NCBI RefSeq assembly: GCF_026340255.1
Contig: NZ_JAPEPJ010000002.1
Coordinates: forward strand, 186,001-250,000
DNA length: 64,000 nucleotides
Direction of reading: 5' to 3'
Source: Streptomyces sp. NBC_01408
GTDB taxonomy: Bacteria; Actinomycetota; Actinomycetes; Streptomycetales; Streptomycetaceae
Part shown: piece by piece, positions 33,366 to 43,886 of the stretch
Position numbering within the stretch: the stretch's first letter is position 1
Layout: each line of letters opens with the position of its first letter
Made by a program: the position numbers and the translations under genes
Notes under the pieces: model-generated
Told to the model about the DNA's origin: nothing
The model's input: the letters and a program-made list of their open reading frames with translations, nothing else
Database searches by the model: none

Positions 33366-33457
33366 CTGAATGCTCCTTGCGGCTGAGTGAGGCCGCGCCG
33401 ACTCTACGAAGCCGGATTACGATCGTCAAGATCTAACAATCATAAAGCTCGATTCGG

Positions 33458-33468
33458 TCAATACGATC
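33458..33468. promoter_or_regulatory. TCAATACGATC motif, copy upstream of the 2-hydroxyacid dehydrogenase gene
   Basis: This is the second exact copy of the 11-mer, embedded in a wider imperfect symmetry: GATTC (33451-33455) and GAATC (33475-33479) flank it. The region 33410-33480 also contains ACGATCGTCAAGATC, so more than one operator half-site may be present. Confidence 0.5.
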
Positions 33469-33509
33469 GCAAGTGAATCAGGCGGCGGCCGCCCGCCGTA
33501 CGCCGCGGA

Positions 33510-36500
33510 TCACCATGCACGCGCGCGCAGCCAGTTGAGGGCCGCCGACACCATGCCCAGGACCGCGTAGAGGATGAGGACGGCCCACCACGGGCCCATC
33601 CCCGGCGCACGGCTCTGCAGGAAGAAGGCGAGCACCCCCGCCGCCACCGCCACGCCCGCCATGGCCTCCCAGTGCCTGTCCCCGTCCGAGCCGACGTACA
33701 GGGCGGCGCCCGCGGTCGCCGTCATCGTGGCGCCCACGATCAGCCACCGCATCGAGTGCGGGAGTCCGTCCGCCCCGGAGGCCGGGCATACGTCCGCCAC
33801 CGCGCACAGGAGGACCGCGAGGAGCGCGGCCGGCAGTAAGGCCAAGGACAGCCGTCCCAGGGCCCGGGGCACGCCCTCCCCCGCGGTCCGGATGCGCATG
33901 CCCACCGCCAGGGCGGGGACGAAGGCGCAGATGAGGACGGTGTGGCCGGGCGGTGAGAACCAGGACCCGGCGCTGAAGGCGATGCCCACCCAGGCCAGTG
34001 ACGCCGCGAACGCGGCCCACAGCGGTGCGACCAGCGCGAAGACCTCCGGCAGGCAGAGGAAGGGCTTGAGCAGTCCGAGCAGGGCCCGCGGCAGCCGGGC
34101 GAACCGCTCCCCGGAGGGCTGGAGCGCCGGCCATGCCAGGAGGCCCGCCCGCAGGGCCGCCCGGCGGGGGTCGGGCGCACGGAGCAGGGAGGGCAGGCTC
34201 TCGGAGCCGATCGAGGAGAAGGTCTTGAGGGCGGTGTCGAACTCGGCTTCCGGCGGGTCCTGCGGGACTTGGGGCCGGTTGCCGTCTCCGGGCATCCGGA
34301 CCAGCGCGGCGACCATGGGGAGTTCCTGCGCGAGGATCTCCCGCTGCCGGATCTGGGTCAGCAGATGGCGCAGCCGGTCCCAGGGCTCCGGCCCGGACGG
34401 GGTGCCGGCCCAGAGCCGCGCCAGGGCCGCCGTGGCCGCCGCTTCGCCGTCCGGGCCGGCTCCGTCCCCCAGCTGCCCGGGCAGCCAGCCCAGGGACGGT
34501 GCGAGCCGGGCGGCGACTTCGTCGAACAGCCCGGGGGCCGTGGGATTGCCGAACGCCTGCTCCAGGCGCCTGTCGGTGGCGGCGACGCGGACCAGTGAGG
34601 CGGCGGCGTCCAGGCGTCCCCAGATCCAGTCGCCCAGGCGCCAGCGGGCGCTGAGGAACGCGGAGAAGTTGCTCAGCTGGTTGCCGCTGAGCTTGCCCTC
34701 GACGAGTTCCTTCGGAGGCTTCGGGCCGAGCAGGCGCTCGGTGGCCCAGCTGGCGTTGGCCGCGGAGACGGTGTGGAAGCCGACGGACACCGGCTCGGCC
34801 AGCGGGTCCGGGTGCAGTGGCCCCAGGAGCACCTCCGCGGCCGCCAGCACGGTCTCCATGCCCTCGGTGCCCAGCGCGGCGGCCTGGTGGAGCGCCCCGA
34901 ATCCCGGCAGGGGTTCGGGCGGCGGGCCGCCCTGGCCCGGGCACATCGCCAGGCCGATGTCCCGGCCGAGCTCGACGAGGCTCTCCCACAGGCGTGCGTA
35001 GAGGGCTTCACCCGGCGAGGGCGGCTCCGCGGTGCTGTCGCCGGCGGGGTCCCCGGCGGCGTCCGCGGGTGGCTCCGAGCAGGGTGCCTCGGGCTCTGCG
35101 GCCTTGCAGGCGAGCCGGGCCGCCCAGGTGTCCCACCTGCCGTCCGTCGGCGGCGCGGGCAGTACGGGGTCCAGCTGGTCGGTGGCCCAGCCCATCAGTA
35201 CGAGCGGATCCACCGTGCCGGCGGCGAGGCCGGTGGTGAACGCGTGGAGGACCGCCCGGTCACGGGCGGCGATGAAGGTGGCGACGGCGAGCCGGTGCGC
35301 GTACAGGCGGGTGCGGCACTCCGTCAGCAGCGGCAGGTTTCCGGTCTGCCCGCTCCGTTCGAACGCGCAGATCCACTCCAGCAGCAGCCGCAGGCAACGC
35401 GCGAGCGTCATCGGCGAGCGTCCGTCGCTCGGGATCGTCGCGAAGGAAGCGCCCTCGGGCAGGACCCACTGCTCCCCCACCGACCGCACCCGGGCGAGGA
35501 AGGCCACCGAGCGGTCCCCGTCCTCCGTGTCCAGCGCGTCGAGCGGGCCCGGGCCGCCGGGAAGCGGCAGCGGGTCCGCGCCGGTGACCTCGACGGGGTC
35601 CTGGAGCAGCCGGACCAGCCTGCGGGCCTCGGCGCTCCCCGCCAGCCTCCGGTAGGCCGCCAGCCGGCCGGTGGCCGCCTCGACGCACTGGCCGAGCGTG
35701 GCGGGAAGGACCCCGGTGAGGCCCTCGCGGCGGGCCACGGTGTCCTCGACCGCCTGGAACTCGGCGGCGTCGTCGAGCAGGGATTCGGCGCCGGCCCTGA
35801 CCGCGAAGGACTTCAGCGCCAGGCGCAGCAGGCGGGTGACCCGGCCGGGGTCCTGCGCCTCCTCGGGGGCGGCCGGGTAGGGGGGAACCGGCTGGAGGAA
35901 GAGCAGCCACCGGTCGACGCTCCGGTCGGCCGGGGATCCCGCGATCGCGCGCAGGGCCCAGGCCACCGGGATGTTGTCCAGCAGTCCGCCGTCGACCAGT
36001 TCCACCCGGCCGCCGGAGGCCGGGTCCGGGTAGCCGGTCTCGCTGCTGATGCCCCACAGGTTCGGGGGTTCCGGCGGCTCCGTGGCGGCCCGCGGTGGCG
36101 TCCCGGTCACGGGCCGGGCCGGTTCGAAAGCGCCGGGGAAGGAGGACGAGGCGCGGGCCGCGTAGGCGAGCCGGTTCAGGGCCTCCGCCTTCCCCGCACC
36201 GGTGGGGAAGTCCGTCAGCGGAGGCGCCGAGGGGTCTGCGATGGTGCGGTGCCGGAACCGGAAGTAGGCGCGGGACCGACCGGTCAGCAGGGGCTGCCCG
36301 AGGGTGGGACGTACCCGATCGGGCCGTGGCCGCAGTCGCGTGGCCGTCAGGATCAGGCGCAGCGCGGCGGGGGGTTCCGGCGGCGGCGATCCGGCGGCGA
36401 TCAGCTGTTCCAGCTTGGCCCGCAGGCGCGGGTAGAAGACCTCGTCGCCGCGCAGGAGGGAGTCGGGGACACTGCCCGGCCGGGCGGTGTCGCGGAGCAG

Positions 36501-36806
36501 TGATTCCAGGTCGCCGAGCTCCAGCCACACGTCGCGTACGCCCTGGCCGAAGGGCATCCCGTAGACGAGGTGGCAGGCGAGGAGTACGCCGTTGAGGCCG
36601 CCCGCGCTGGTTCCGGCGAGGACGTCGACCGTGACGTCCTCGTACTCGCAGGCCTTCAGGAGCGGCCCGTACACCCCCTCCTGGCTGCGCAGGGCGGCGA
36701 CCTCGCAGCACGATCCGCCCATCCACACGGCGAGGCTCACTCCGCCGCGCATGGCCAGGGCCAGGCGCAGTTCCGTGCTGAGAGGACTCGGCTGGGCAGG
36801 GCTCAT
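33510..36806 (-). CDS. Large patatin-like phospholipase-related protein with C-terminal membrane segments
   Basis: The 1098-residue product begins with a patatin domain: oxyanion loop RGGVSLAVWMGG (20-31), nucleophile elbow GTSAGG with Ser67, and the second dyad residue Asp272 in LVDGGLLDN. A long helical middle region follows, then about four to five hydrophobic segments in the last 180 residues (WFSPPGHTVLICAFVPALAV and later). The layout matches the actinobacterial patatin-related family with a DUF3376 part. It likely hydrolyses acyl esters at the membrane; the substrate is unknown. ATG 36806 was chosen because conservation starts there. A TTA codon occurs at 33837-33839, suggesting bldA-dependent expression. 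Confidence 0.82.
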   Translation of the reverse strand: MSPAQPSPLSTELRLALAMRGGVSLAVWMGGSCCEVAALRSQEGVYGPLLKACEYEDVTVDVLAGTSAGGLNGVLLACHLVYGMPFGQGVRDVWLELGDLESLLRDTARPGSVPDSLLRGDEVFYPRLRAKLEQLIAAGSPPPEPPAALRLILTATRLRPRPDRVRPTLGQPLLTGRSRAYFRFRHRTIADPSAPPLTDFPTGAGKAEALNRLAYAARASSSFPGAFEPARPVTGTPPRAATEPPEPPNLWGISSETGYPDPASGGRVELVDGGLLDNIPVAWALRAIAGSPADRSVDRWLLFLQPVPPYPAAPEEAQDPGRVTRLLRLALKSFAVRAGAESLLDDAAEFQAVEDTVARREGLTGVLPATLGQCVEAATGRLAAYRRLAGSAEARRLVRLLQDPVEVTGADPLPLPGGPGPLDALDTEDGDRSVAFLARVRSVGEQWVLPEGASFATIPSDGRSPMTLARCLRLLLEWICAFERSGQTGNLPLLTECRTRLYAHRLAVATFIAARDRAVLHAFTTGLAAGTVDPLVLMGWATDQLDPVLPAPPTDGRWDTWAARLACKAAEPEAPCSEPPADAAGDPAGDSTAEPPSPGEALYARLWESLVELGRDIGLAMCPGQGGPPPEPLPGFGALHQAAALGTEGMETVLAAAEVLLGPLHPDPLAEPVSVGFHTVSAANASWATERLLGPKPPKELVEGKLSGNQLSNFSAFLSARWRLGDWIWGRLDAAASLVRVAATDRRLEQAFGNPTAPGLFDEVAARLAPSLGWLPGQLGDGAGPDGEAAATAALARLWAGTPSGPEPWDRLRHLLTQIRQREILAQELPMVAALVRMPGDGNRPQVPQDPPEAEFDTALKTFSSIGSESLPSLLRAPDPRRAALRAGLLAWPALQPSGERFARLPRALLGLLKPFLCLPEVFALVAPLWAAFAASLAWVGIAFSAGSWFSPPGHTVLICAFVPALAVGMRIRTAGEGVPRALGRLSLALLPAALLAVLLCAVADVCPASGADGLPHSMRWLIVGATMTATAGAALYVGSDGDRHWEAMAGVAVAAGVLAFFLQSRAPGMGPWWAVLILYAVLGMVSAALNWLRARAW

Positions 36807-36894
36807 GACCTCAGCCTCGGGCACCCCGGCCCCGGCGGCATGGCGGACTGAGCCAACCCGGCCACGAAGAGCACCCCGGGCGTCCCGGACACCC

Positions 36895-37061
36895 CTAGGG
36901 GGTGTCCGGTGGGTCAGGGTCGGAGAGCCCGGGTCGGCTGGTGCCGTGGATTGCAAGGCGGAGGAGGGAGTCACTGCGGAGCATTGACGACCGACGACAA
37001 CGCGGCAAGGCGCGGTGCCAGGCGGCCCGGGCCCGGCCCTGACCCACCGGACACCCCCTAG
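36895..37061. mobile_element. 167-bp MITE-like element with CTAG target duplication
   Basis: Perfect 25-bp inverted ends lie at 36895-36919 and 37037-37061, each reading CTAGGGGGTGTCCGGTGGGT inward and then CAGGG. If CTAG is the 4-bp target duplication, the element proper has 21-bp terminal repeats. A CTAG target fits the YTAR preference of IS5-family transposases. The 117-bp interior has no transposase frame, so it would be moved in trans. It sits in the 328-bp gap 36807-37134 between the patatin gene and the DUF4389 gene. CTAG is rare in Streptomyces DNA, which strengthens the reading. Confidence 0.75.
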
Positions 37062-37134
37062 TGCTCCCGGCTGCGGAGGGCGGGGGCTGCCGGGATGATG
37101 GAGGAGAGCGACCTCCGAGAGCTGGGAGAACGCG

Positions 37135-37794
37135 ATGACAGAGCAACCCGCCTCCTACCGGCCGGTGAGGGTGACGGCAGAGCTGGACGCGCCGCTGTCG
37201 CGCTGGCTGTGGCTGGTCAAGTGGATCCTCGCGATCCCCCATTTCATCGTGCTGGCCTTCCTCTGGATCGCCTTCCTCGTGATCTCTGTGATCGCGTTCT
37301 TCGCCATCCTCTTCACCGAGCGCTATCCGCGCGGGCTGTTCGACTTCAACGTCGGGGTGCTCCGCTGGTCCTGGCGGGTGTCGTACTACGCGTACGGCGC
37401 ACTGGGCACCGACCGGTACCCGCCGTTCAGCCTGGGCCCCGAACCCGGCTACCCGGCCCGGCTCGACATCGCCTACCCCGAGCGCCTCTCGCGCGGCCTT
37501 GTCCTGGTGAAGTGGTGGCTGCTGGCCATTCCGCACTACCTCGTCATCAGCTTCTTCACCGGTGCCTCGCACTCCTGCATGTGGGGCGGCGGGCTGATCG
37601 GCCTGCTCGCCCTGTTCGCGGTCATCGTGCTGGCCTTCACCGCGAAGTACCCGCGGGACATCTTCGACCTGGTGATCGGGCTCAACCGGTGGGTGCTGCG
37701 GGTGAGCGCGTACGCCTCGCTCATGACGGACGAGTACCCGCCGTTCCGCCTGGACCTGGGTGGCGAGGAGCCCGCCGCCCCGGTGACCCCGTAG
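37135..37794 (+). CDS. DUF4389 membrane protein
   Basis: The 219-residue protein has four hydrophobic spans arranged as two similar halves. Each half carries LVKWILAIPH or LVKWWLLAIPH, a cluster of two spans, then RYPRGLFDFNVGVLRW or KYPRDIFDLVIGLNRW, and TDRYPPF or TDEYPPF. This internal duplication is the hallmark of the DUF4389 family. Its role is unknown. It is an integral cytoplasmic-membrane protein. The gene follows the MITE-like element by about 70 bp and has GGGAGAA before the ATG. Confidence 0.85.
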   Translation: MTEQPASYRPVRVTAELDAPLSRWLWLVKWILAIPHFIVLAFLWIAFLVISVIAFFAILFTERYPRGLFDFNVGVLRWSWRVSYYAYGALGTDRYPPFSLGPEPGYPARLDIAYPERLSRGLVLVKWWLLAIPHYLVISFFTGASHSCMWGGGLIGLLALFAVIVLAFTAKYPRDIFDLVIGLNRWVLRVSAYASLMTDEYPPFRLDLGGEEPAAPVTP

Positions 37795-37893
37795 AGGACT
37801 CGGTAGGGCATCGCCGCTGTCGCGGTGGTCACGCGAAGGTGACGATGCGGTCACGCACCGCCACACCCGGTGCGGCAGGATCGTTGCTCCGGC

Positions 37894-38091
37894 ATGCAGA
37901 AGACGCATTTCGCTACGGAGGCGACGGCCGGGCCACCACGACCGCTCAGTGCGGATCCTGTGCGGTCCGACTCGCCGATCTACGACCGGCTGGAACTCGA
38001 ATGGCTGCGCGCGGGGCGGACGGTACCGCGCCCGGTGAGCCCGGCCGGCTGGCGGCGGGTGGACGACGACGACCGCTTCAGGAGGGCCTGA
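37894..38091 (+). CDS. Small hypothetical protein, about 65 residues
   Basis: From ATG 37894 the frame encodes a hydrophilic protein with a Pro-rich N-terminus. A charged C-terminal half, YDRLELEWLRAGRTVP then VDDDDRF, looks like a genuine short domain. I do not recognise the family. A GTG at 37870 in the same frame would add 8 residues. It lies between the DUF4389 gene and the convergent epimerase gene, 21 bp from the latter's stop. Confidence 0.5.
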   Translation: MQKTHFATEATAGPPRPLSADPVRSDSPIYDRLELEWLRAGRTVPRPVSPAGWRRVDDDDRFRRA

Positions 38092-38112
38092 GAACCCGTC
38101 GCGCAGGGGCCG

Positions 38113-39162
38113 TCAGTCGCGGTGGCGGGCCCTGCCTGCGCCGGCTCCGGCGAGCGGGGCGGTGTCCAGGCCGGCGCCGTGCCGGAGCCCGTCCAGGAAG
38201 GCCGCGACGGCGTCGGTGGCCGTGCGGGCGGGTTCCCAGCCGAGTTCGGCGCGCGCCCGGCCCGCGTCGAGCAGCGGCAGCCGCAGTACGGCGTCCAGCA
38301 GGCCGGGGGCGGCCGGCACCAGGTGCATCCGCCAGCCGGCGGCCAGCACCGCCCGGGCCGTGCGCGTCGGGACCTGCACCGTACGGGCGCGCAGCAGCCC
38401 CGCCACGGCGGCCGTGTCGAGTACGGGGTCGGCCACGAGGTTGAACGGGCCCCGGACCGGCCGCAGAACCGCGGCCAGGTAGGCCCGGGCGGCGTCGTCC
38501 GTGTGCAGTGCCTGGAACCGCAGCCCGGTGACCTCGGGCACCACGGGGATCAGACCGGGCCGCACCAGCCACCAGGGCAGCAGCGGGCCCGCGAAGATCC
38601 GCCGCTGCTCGGACGCCGACGTCGCCTTGAACAGGAAGGCGGGGCGCATGCGGACGACCCGCATCCGCGGATGGGTGAGCTGGTAGCCGTCCAGGTAGCG
38701 CTCGAGGTAGGCCTTCTCCCGGGTGTACGCGGCGCCCGGCCATCCGTGGGTGGGCCAGGACTCGTCGACCGGGCGGTCCGAGGCCGGGCCGGGTGAGTAG
38801 GCCCCCACGGAGGAGGCGTGCACCAGGACGCGTACGCCTGCCTGCGCGCACGCCTCGAACACGCGGATGCCGCCGAGGACGTTGGTGGTCCAGGTCTCGG
38901 CCGGGTCGTGGGTGGGCTGGAACTTCCAGGCCAGGTGCACCACGGCGTCCGCGCCTTCGAAGAGCGCGCGGAGGTCGGCGCCGTGCGGGTCGATGTCCGC
39001 GGCGGCCCACCGCACCCCGGCCGGCCAGGAGCCGGCCGGCCCCGGGAGGCGGCGCGCGACGCCGAGTACGTCGCCGACCGACGGGTCTTCCGCCAGGGCG
39101 CGCACGACGCTCGTCCCGGCATTGCCCGTCGCTCCGGTCACTACGACGCGCATGACACCCAC
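38113..39162 (-). CDS. NAD-dependent epimerase/dehydratase family protein (extended SDR)
   Basis: The 349-residue protein has the extended SDR cofactor motif VTGATGNAGTSV and the active site YTREK (Tyr and Lys correctly spaced) in GAAYTREKAYLE. A DAVVHLAW strand and an HVD-type HTDDAARAYLAA segment are also present. These enzymes act on nucleotide sugars or other carbonyl substrates with NAD(P). ATG 39153 (MRVVVTG) is a likely alternative start, because the fold begins there. The next gene on the strand is a P450 60 bp upstream, so they may be co-transcribed. No substrate can be assigned. Confidence 0.83.
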   Translation of the reverse strand: MGVMRVVVTGATGNAGTSVVRALAEDPSVGDVLGVARRLPGPAGSWPAGVRWAAADIDPHGADLRALFEGADAVVHLAWKFQPTHDPAETWTTNVLGGIRVFEACAQAGVRVLVHASSVGAYSPGPASDRPVDESWPTHGWPGAAYTREKAYLERYLDGYQLTHPRMRVVRMRPAFLFKATSASEQRRIFAGPLLPWWLVRPGLIPVVPEVTGLRFQALHTDDAARAYLAAVLRPVRGPFNLVADPVLDTAAVAGLLRARTVQVPTRTARAVLAAGWRMHLVPAAPGLLDAVLRLPLLDAGRARAELGWEPARTATDAVAAFLDGLRHGAGLDTAPLAGAGAGRARHRD

Positions 39163-39222
39163 GCCGCCTCCCGGTACGGGCTCCGGCGGCGGGAGCGGCC
39201 CCGGATGTGTACGTTGCGGCGT

Positions 39223-40524
39223 TCACGCCTGGGACTGGAACCGCGAGGCATGGTGACTCCTTGGCTGGTGTGCGTCCTCGATGACGAATCCGCTGCGGGG
39301 CCGGGTCGGGATCCGGCTCAGCGGGATGGAGAGGTCCTGTTGCGGTACGGCGAAACGCAGTTCGGCGAGGGCGGGCGCGAGGACGGAGAGCAGCGAGACC
39401 GTGATGTCCTCACCCGGGCAGCGGTGGCCGGTCCGGGCGTCGCCGCCGCCCTGGGGGATCAGTTCGTCGGGGGGTTCGCGGCCGAGGAAGCGCCCCGGGT
39501 CGAAGCGGTACGGCGCCGGCCACAGGTCCGGGTCGTGGTGGTGGCCGTAGACGTCGAGCAGGAGCAGGGTCCCGGCCGGGACCGCGGTGCCGTCGAAGGT
39601 GAGGTCGCGGGCGGCCGCGGCTCCGAGGAGGGGAACGAACGGGTAGAAGCGTCTGACCTCGTGGACGAACGCGCGCGCGTGCGCGGGGCCCTCGGTGAGC
39701 AGTTGTCCGGACCGTGCGGGATGGCGGTGCAGGGCGTGCGCGGCGAAGACGGCGTACCAGGCGATGGCGACGGTCGGCCGGATGATGTTGAGGAGTTCCA
39801 CGGCCGCGGTGTGCGGGTCGAGCAGGGCGCCGTCGGGGCCGCGGTGCGTGGCGACCGCCTCCAGGGGCGATCCGGCCAGGGCGGCGTGCCGGGACGGGGC
39901 GAAGGGGCCGTCGGGGTGGGGGCCGTGGCCGCGTACGTCCTCGACGGCGCGGGCGAGGGCGTCCTCCTGGCGTTCCCGGGCGTGGCGGGCACGCCGGTGC
40001 CGGAGGCCCGCGGCGGCGAAGCCGTCGACCATGGCCACGCAGTCCTCGGCGATCTCCGGGGCCGCGTCGTCCGGGACGGGCAGACCCACCCAGTCGCAGA
40101 CCGCCCGCGCGAGCAGGGCGGCCACCTCGTCGAAGAGCACCACCCTGCGGTCCTCCCAGGTGGGCACCGCGTCCTGCCAGCCCCTCTCGACCCGGCCGGT
40201 CAGGCCGCTGATGCCGTCCGGCGTCATGAGCAGGGAGGTGAACATCCGCTTGCGCACCCGGTGCGGTATCCCGTCCAGGGTGTGCACCGCTCCCCTGCCG
40301 AAGAGGGTGTCGAGTACGGGCACCGGGACGGCCCCGTGGCGCTGGACGCGGTCCTCGTCGTAGAAGAGGGCGACGGCTTCGGGGCCGTGCAGCAGGGCGG
40401 CGGGCCGGCCCATCAGTCGGGTGCGGACCAGGTCCGCACCGTCGTGGTGGCGGCGCAGCGCCGGGGCCCAGGCGTAACCGTGGGCCAGCAGGGACAGGGT
40501 GCTGTCGGTCAGTGGAACGGACAT
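39223..40524 (-). CDS. CYP152-type cytochrome P450 (fatty-acid peroxygenase)
   Basis: The 433-residue P450 has ExxR as EVRR (289-292) and heme ligand Cys369 in GGGDARTGHRCPGE. That segment, with the extra residues before the Cys and the CPGE ending, is characteristic of CYP152. The I-helix lacks the usual acid-alcohol pair and instead has RP (249-250), the Arg that binds the fatty-acid carboxylate in this family. CYP152 enzymes use H2O2 directly to hydroxylate or decarboxylate fatty acids, with no redox partner. A Fur-family regulator and KatG lie immediately upstream, a suggestive peroxide-linked context. Alpha versus beta hydroxylation cannot be predicted. Confidence 0.87.
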   Translation of the reverse strand: MSVPLTDSTLSLLAHGYAWAPALRRHHDGADLVRTRLMGRPAALLHGPEAVALFYDEDRVQRHGAVPVPVLDTLFGRGAVHTLDGIPHRVRKRMFTSLLMTPDGISGLTGRVERGWQDAVPTWEDRRVVLFDEVAALLARAVCDWVGLPVPDDAAPEIAEDCVAMVDGFAAAGLRHRRARHARERQEDALARAVEDVRGHGPHPDGPFAPSRHAALAGSPLEAVATHRGPDGALLDPHTAAVELLNIIRPTVAIAWYAVFAAHALHRHPARSGQLLTEGPAHARAFVHEVRRFYPFVPLLGAAAARDLTFDGTAVPAGTLLLLDVYGHHHDPDLWPAPYRFDPGRFLGREPPDELIPQGGGDARTGHRCPGEDITVSLLSVLAPALAELRFAVPQQDLSIPLSRIPTRPRSGFVIEDAHQPRSHHASRFQSQA

Positions 40525-40723
40525 GGGCTGCGCCTACCCGTCCGCCCCGGGCCCATGCCGGTGCCTGTGTGCCGCAGGAGGCGGAGGCGGTGGTCCGGGA
40601 CGGCCGGACGCGCGGCACCGGCCGCCCCCTGCGTGGCGGCTGCCCGGCTCCAGGCGGCCGAAACCCGGCCGGTCACGCCCGTGCGAAGGCCGTCGTACGG
40701 GCGTGGGGGAAGCCTGACGGCCG

Positions 40724-41134
40724 TTACGCGCAGGCCGGGCACAGACCCCGGTAGGTGACCTCGACCCCGGACACCGTGAAGCCGAACCGCTCCTCCGCCG
40801 GGAGGCCGGCCAGCGGGTCTCCGGTCGCGTGGACGTCGCGGATCAGGCCGCAGCCGGAGCACACCAGGTGCTGGTGCGGGCGGTGGGCGTTGGGGTCGTA
40901 GCGCTTGGCCCGGCCGTCGGTGGAGACCTCCGCGACCTCACCGAGGGAGACCAGCTCGCCCAGGGCGTTGTAGACGGTCGCCCGGGAGATCTCGGGCAGC
41001 CGCTCGGCCGCGCGGGCGTGCACCTCGTCGGCCGTCAGGTGCACGTGGTCACCGTCGAGGACCTCCGCGACCACACGCCGCTGGGACGTCAGACGCCAGC
41101 CGCGCCCTCGCAGTCGCTCCAGCAGGTCACTCAT
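40724..41134 (-). CDS. Fur-family regulator, FurA/CatR type
   Basis: The 136-residue protein has the Fur winged helix (about 1-80: RLTSQRRVVAEVL, ISRATVYNALGELV). A metal-binding half follows with HRPHQHLVCSGCG and a C-terminal CPAC pair for structural zinc. Genes of this kind next to catalase-peroxidase encode FurA-like, redox-sensing repressors that release katG under peroxide. Here it is divergent from katG, not in front of it as in the S. coelicolor or mycobacterial furA-katG operons. ATG 41134 is preferred; ATG 41149 would add five residues. The P450 gene lies 199 bp downstream on the same strand. Confidence 0.88.
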   Translation of the reverse strand: MSDLLERLRGRGWRLTSQRRVVAEVLDGDHVHLTADEVHARAAERLPEISRATVYNALGELVSLGEVAEVSTDGRAKRYDPNAHRPHQHLVCSGCGLIRDVHATGDPLAGLPAEERFGFTVSGVEVTYRGLCPACA

Positions 41135-41235
41135 ATGCGGCTCACCCATTCAGGCTCGGCGTGGTACCCGAAATGCACTGCCGGACGTCCTCGAAGACGT
41201 CCGGTGTCCGAGGGGATATCGGCTTGGTGTGCTTC

Positions 41236-41263
41236 TTGACTTGGACTGCGTCCATCGTAGGAT
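41236..41263 (+). promoter_or_regulatory. Likely katG promoter with palindromic spacer
   Basis: TTGACT (41236-41241) and TAGGAT (41258-41263) are separated by 16 bp, close to the vegetative consensus. The spacer contains the inverted repeat TGGAC-TGC-GTCCA (42-54 of 41200s), a plausible regulator site between the elements. The leader to the katG start is about 230 nt and holds no other gene. Confidence 0.6.
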
Positions 41264-41471
41264 CGGATTTGTTGCTGGCCAAGGTACGGGAAGACTCCAA
41301 AGCGGCAGGAGACCGAAACGTTCCGACGTCCCGCTGCTCCACACCGTCCGGGACGGTGACCCCTCGCCGTCGCGGCGGACGAGCCGCCCGGGTCCGGCCG
41401 TTGACCTGTGGCCCCACCTGTGCCCCACCCCCAGAACGTTCTCCCCCGCATGCAGCTCCTGAGCCCCGTGA

Positions 41472-43727
<2,256 letters not shown>

Positions 43728-43732
43728 TCCTC

Positions 43733-43768
43733 CCGTCCGGGCCGGCCGCTGCTGGTCGGCCCGGACGG
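43733..43768 (+). terminator. katG terminator hairpin
   Basis: CCGTCCGGGCC (43733-43743) pairs perfectly with GGCCCGGACGG (43758-43768) over a 14-nt loop, 6 bp after the katG stop. Confidence 0.75.
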
Positions 43769-43886
43769 CGTACCCGGCCGCAACACCCCTCGCCTTGACC
43801 CTCACAGCCCTCGTGAGCTGATGAAATGCCTTCCACGGCAGGCCGGCCGCGGCTTGCCGGCGGCGGCAGGCGGGCGAGGGAGGCAC

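Noticed and set aside
36895..37135. Transposase fragment inside the MITE-like element
   Set aside because: The 117-bp interior has no recognisable DDE motif in any frame.
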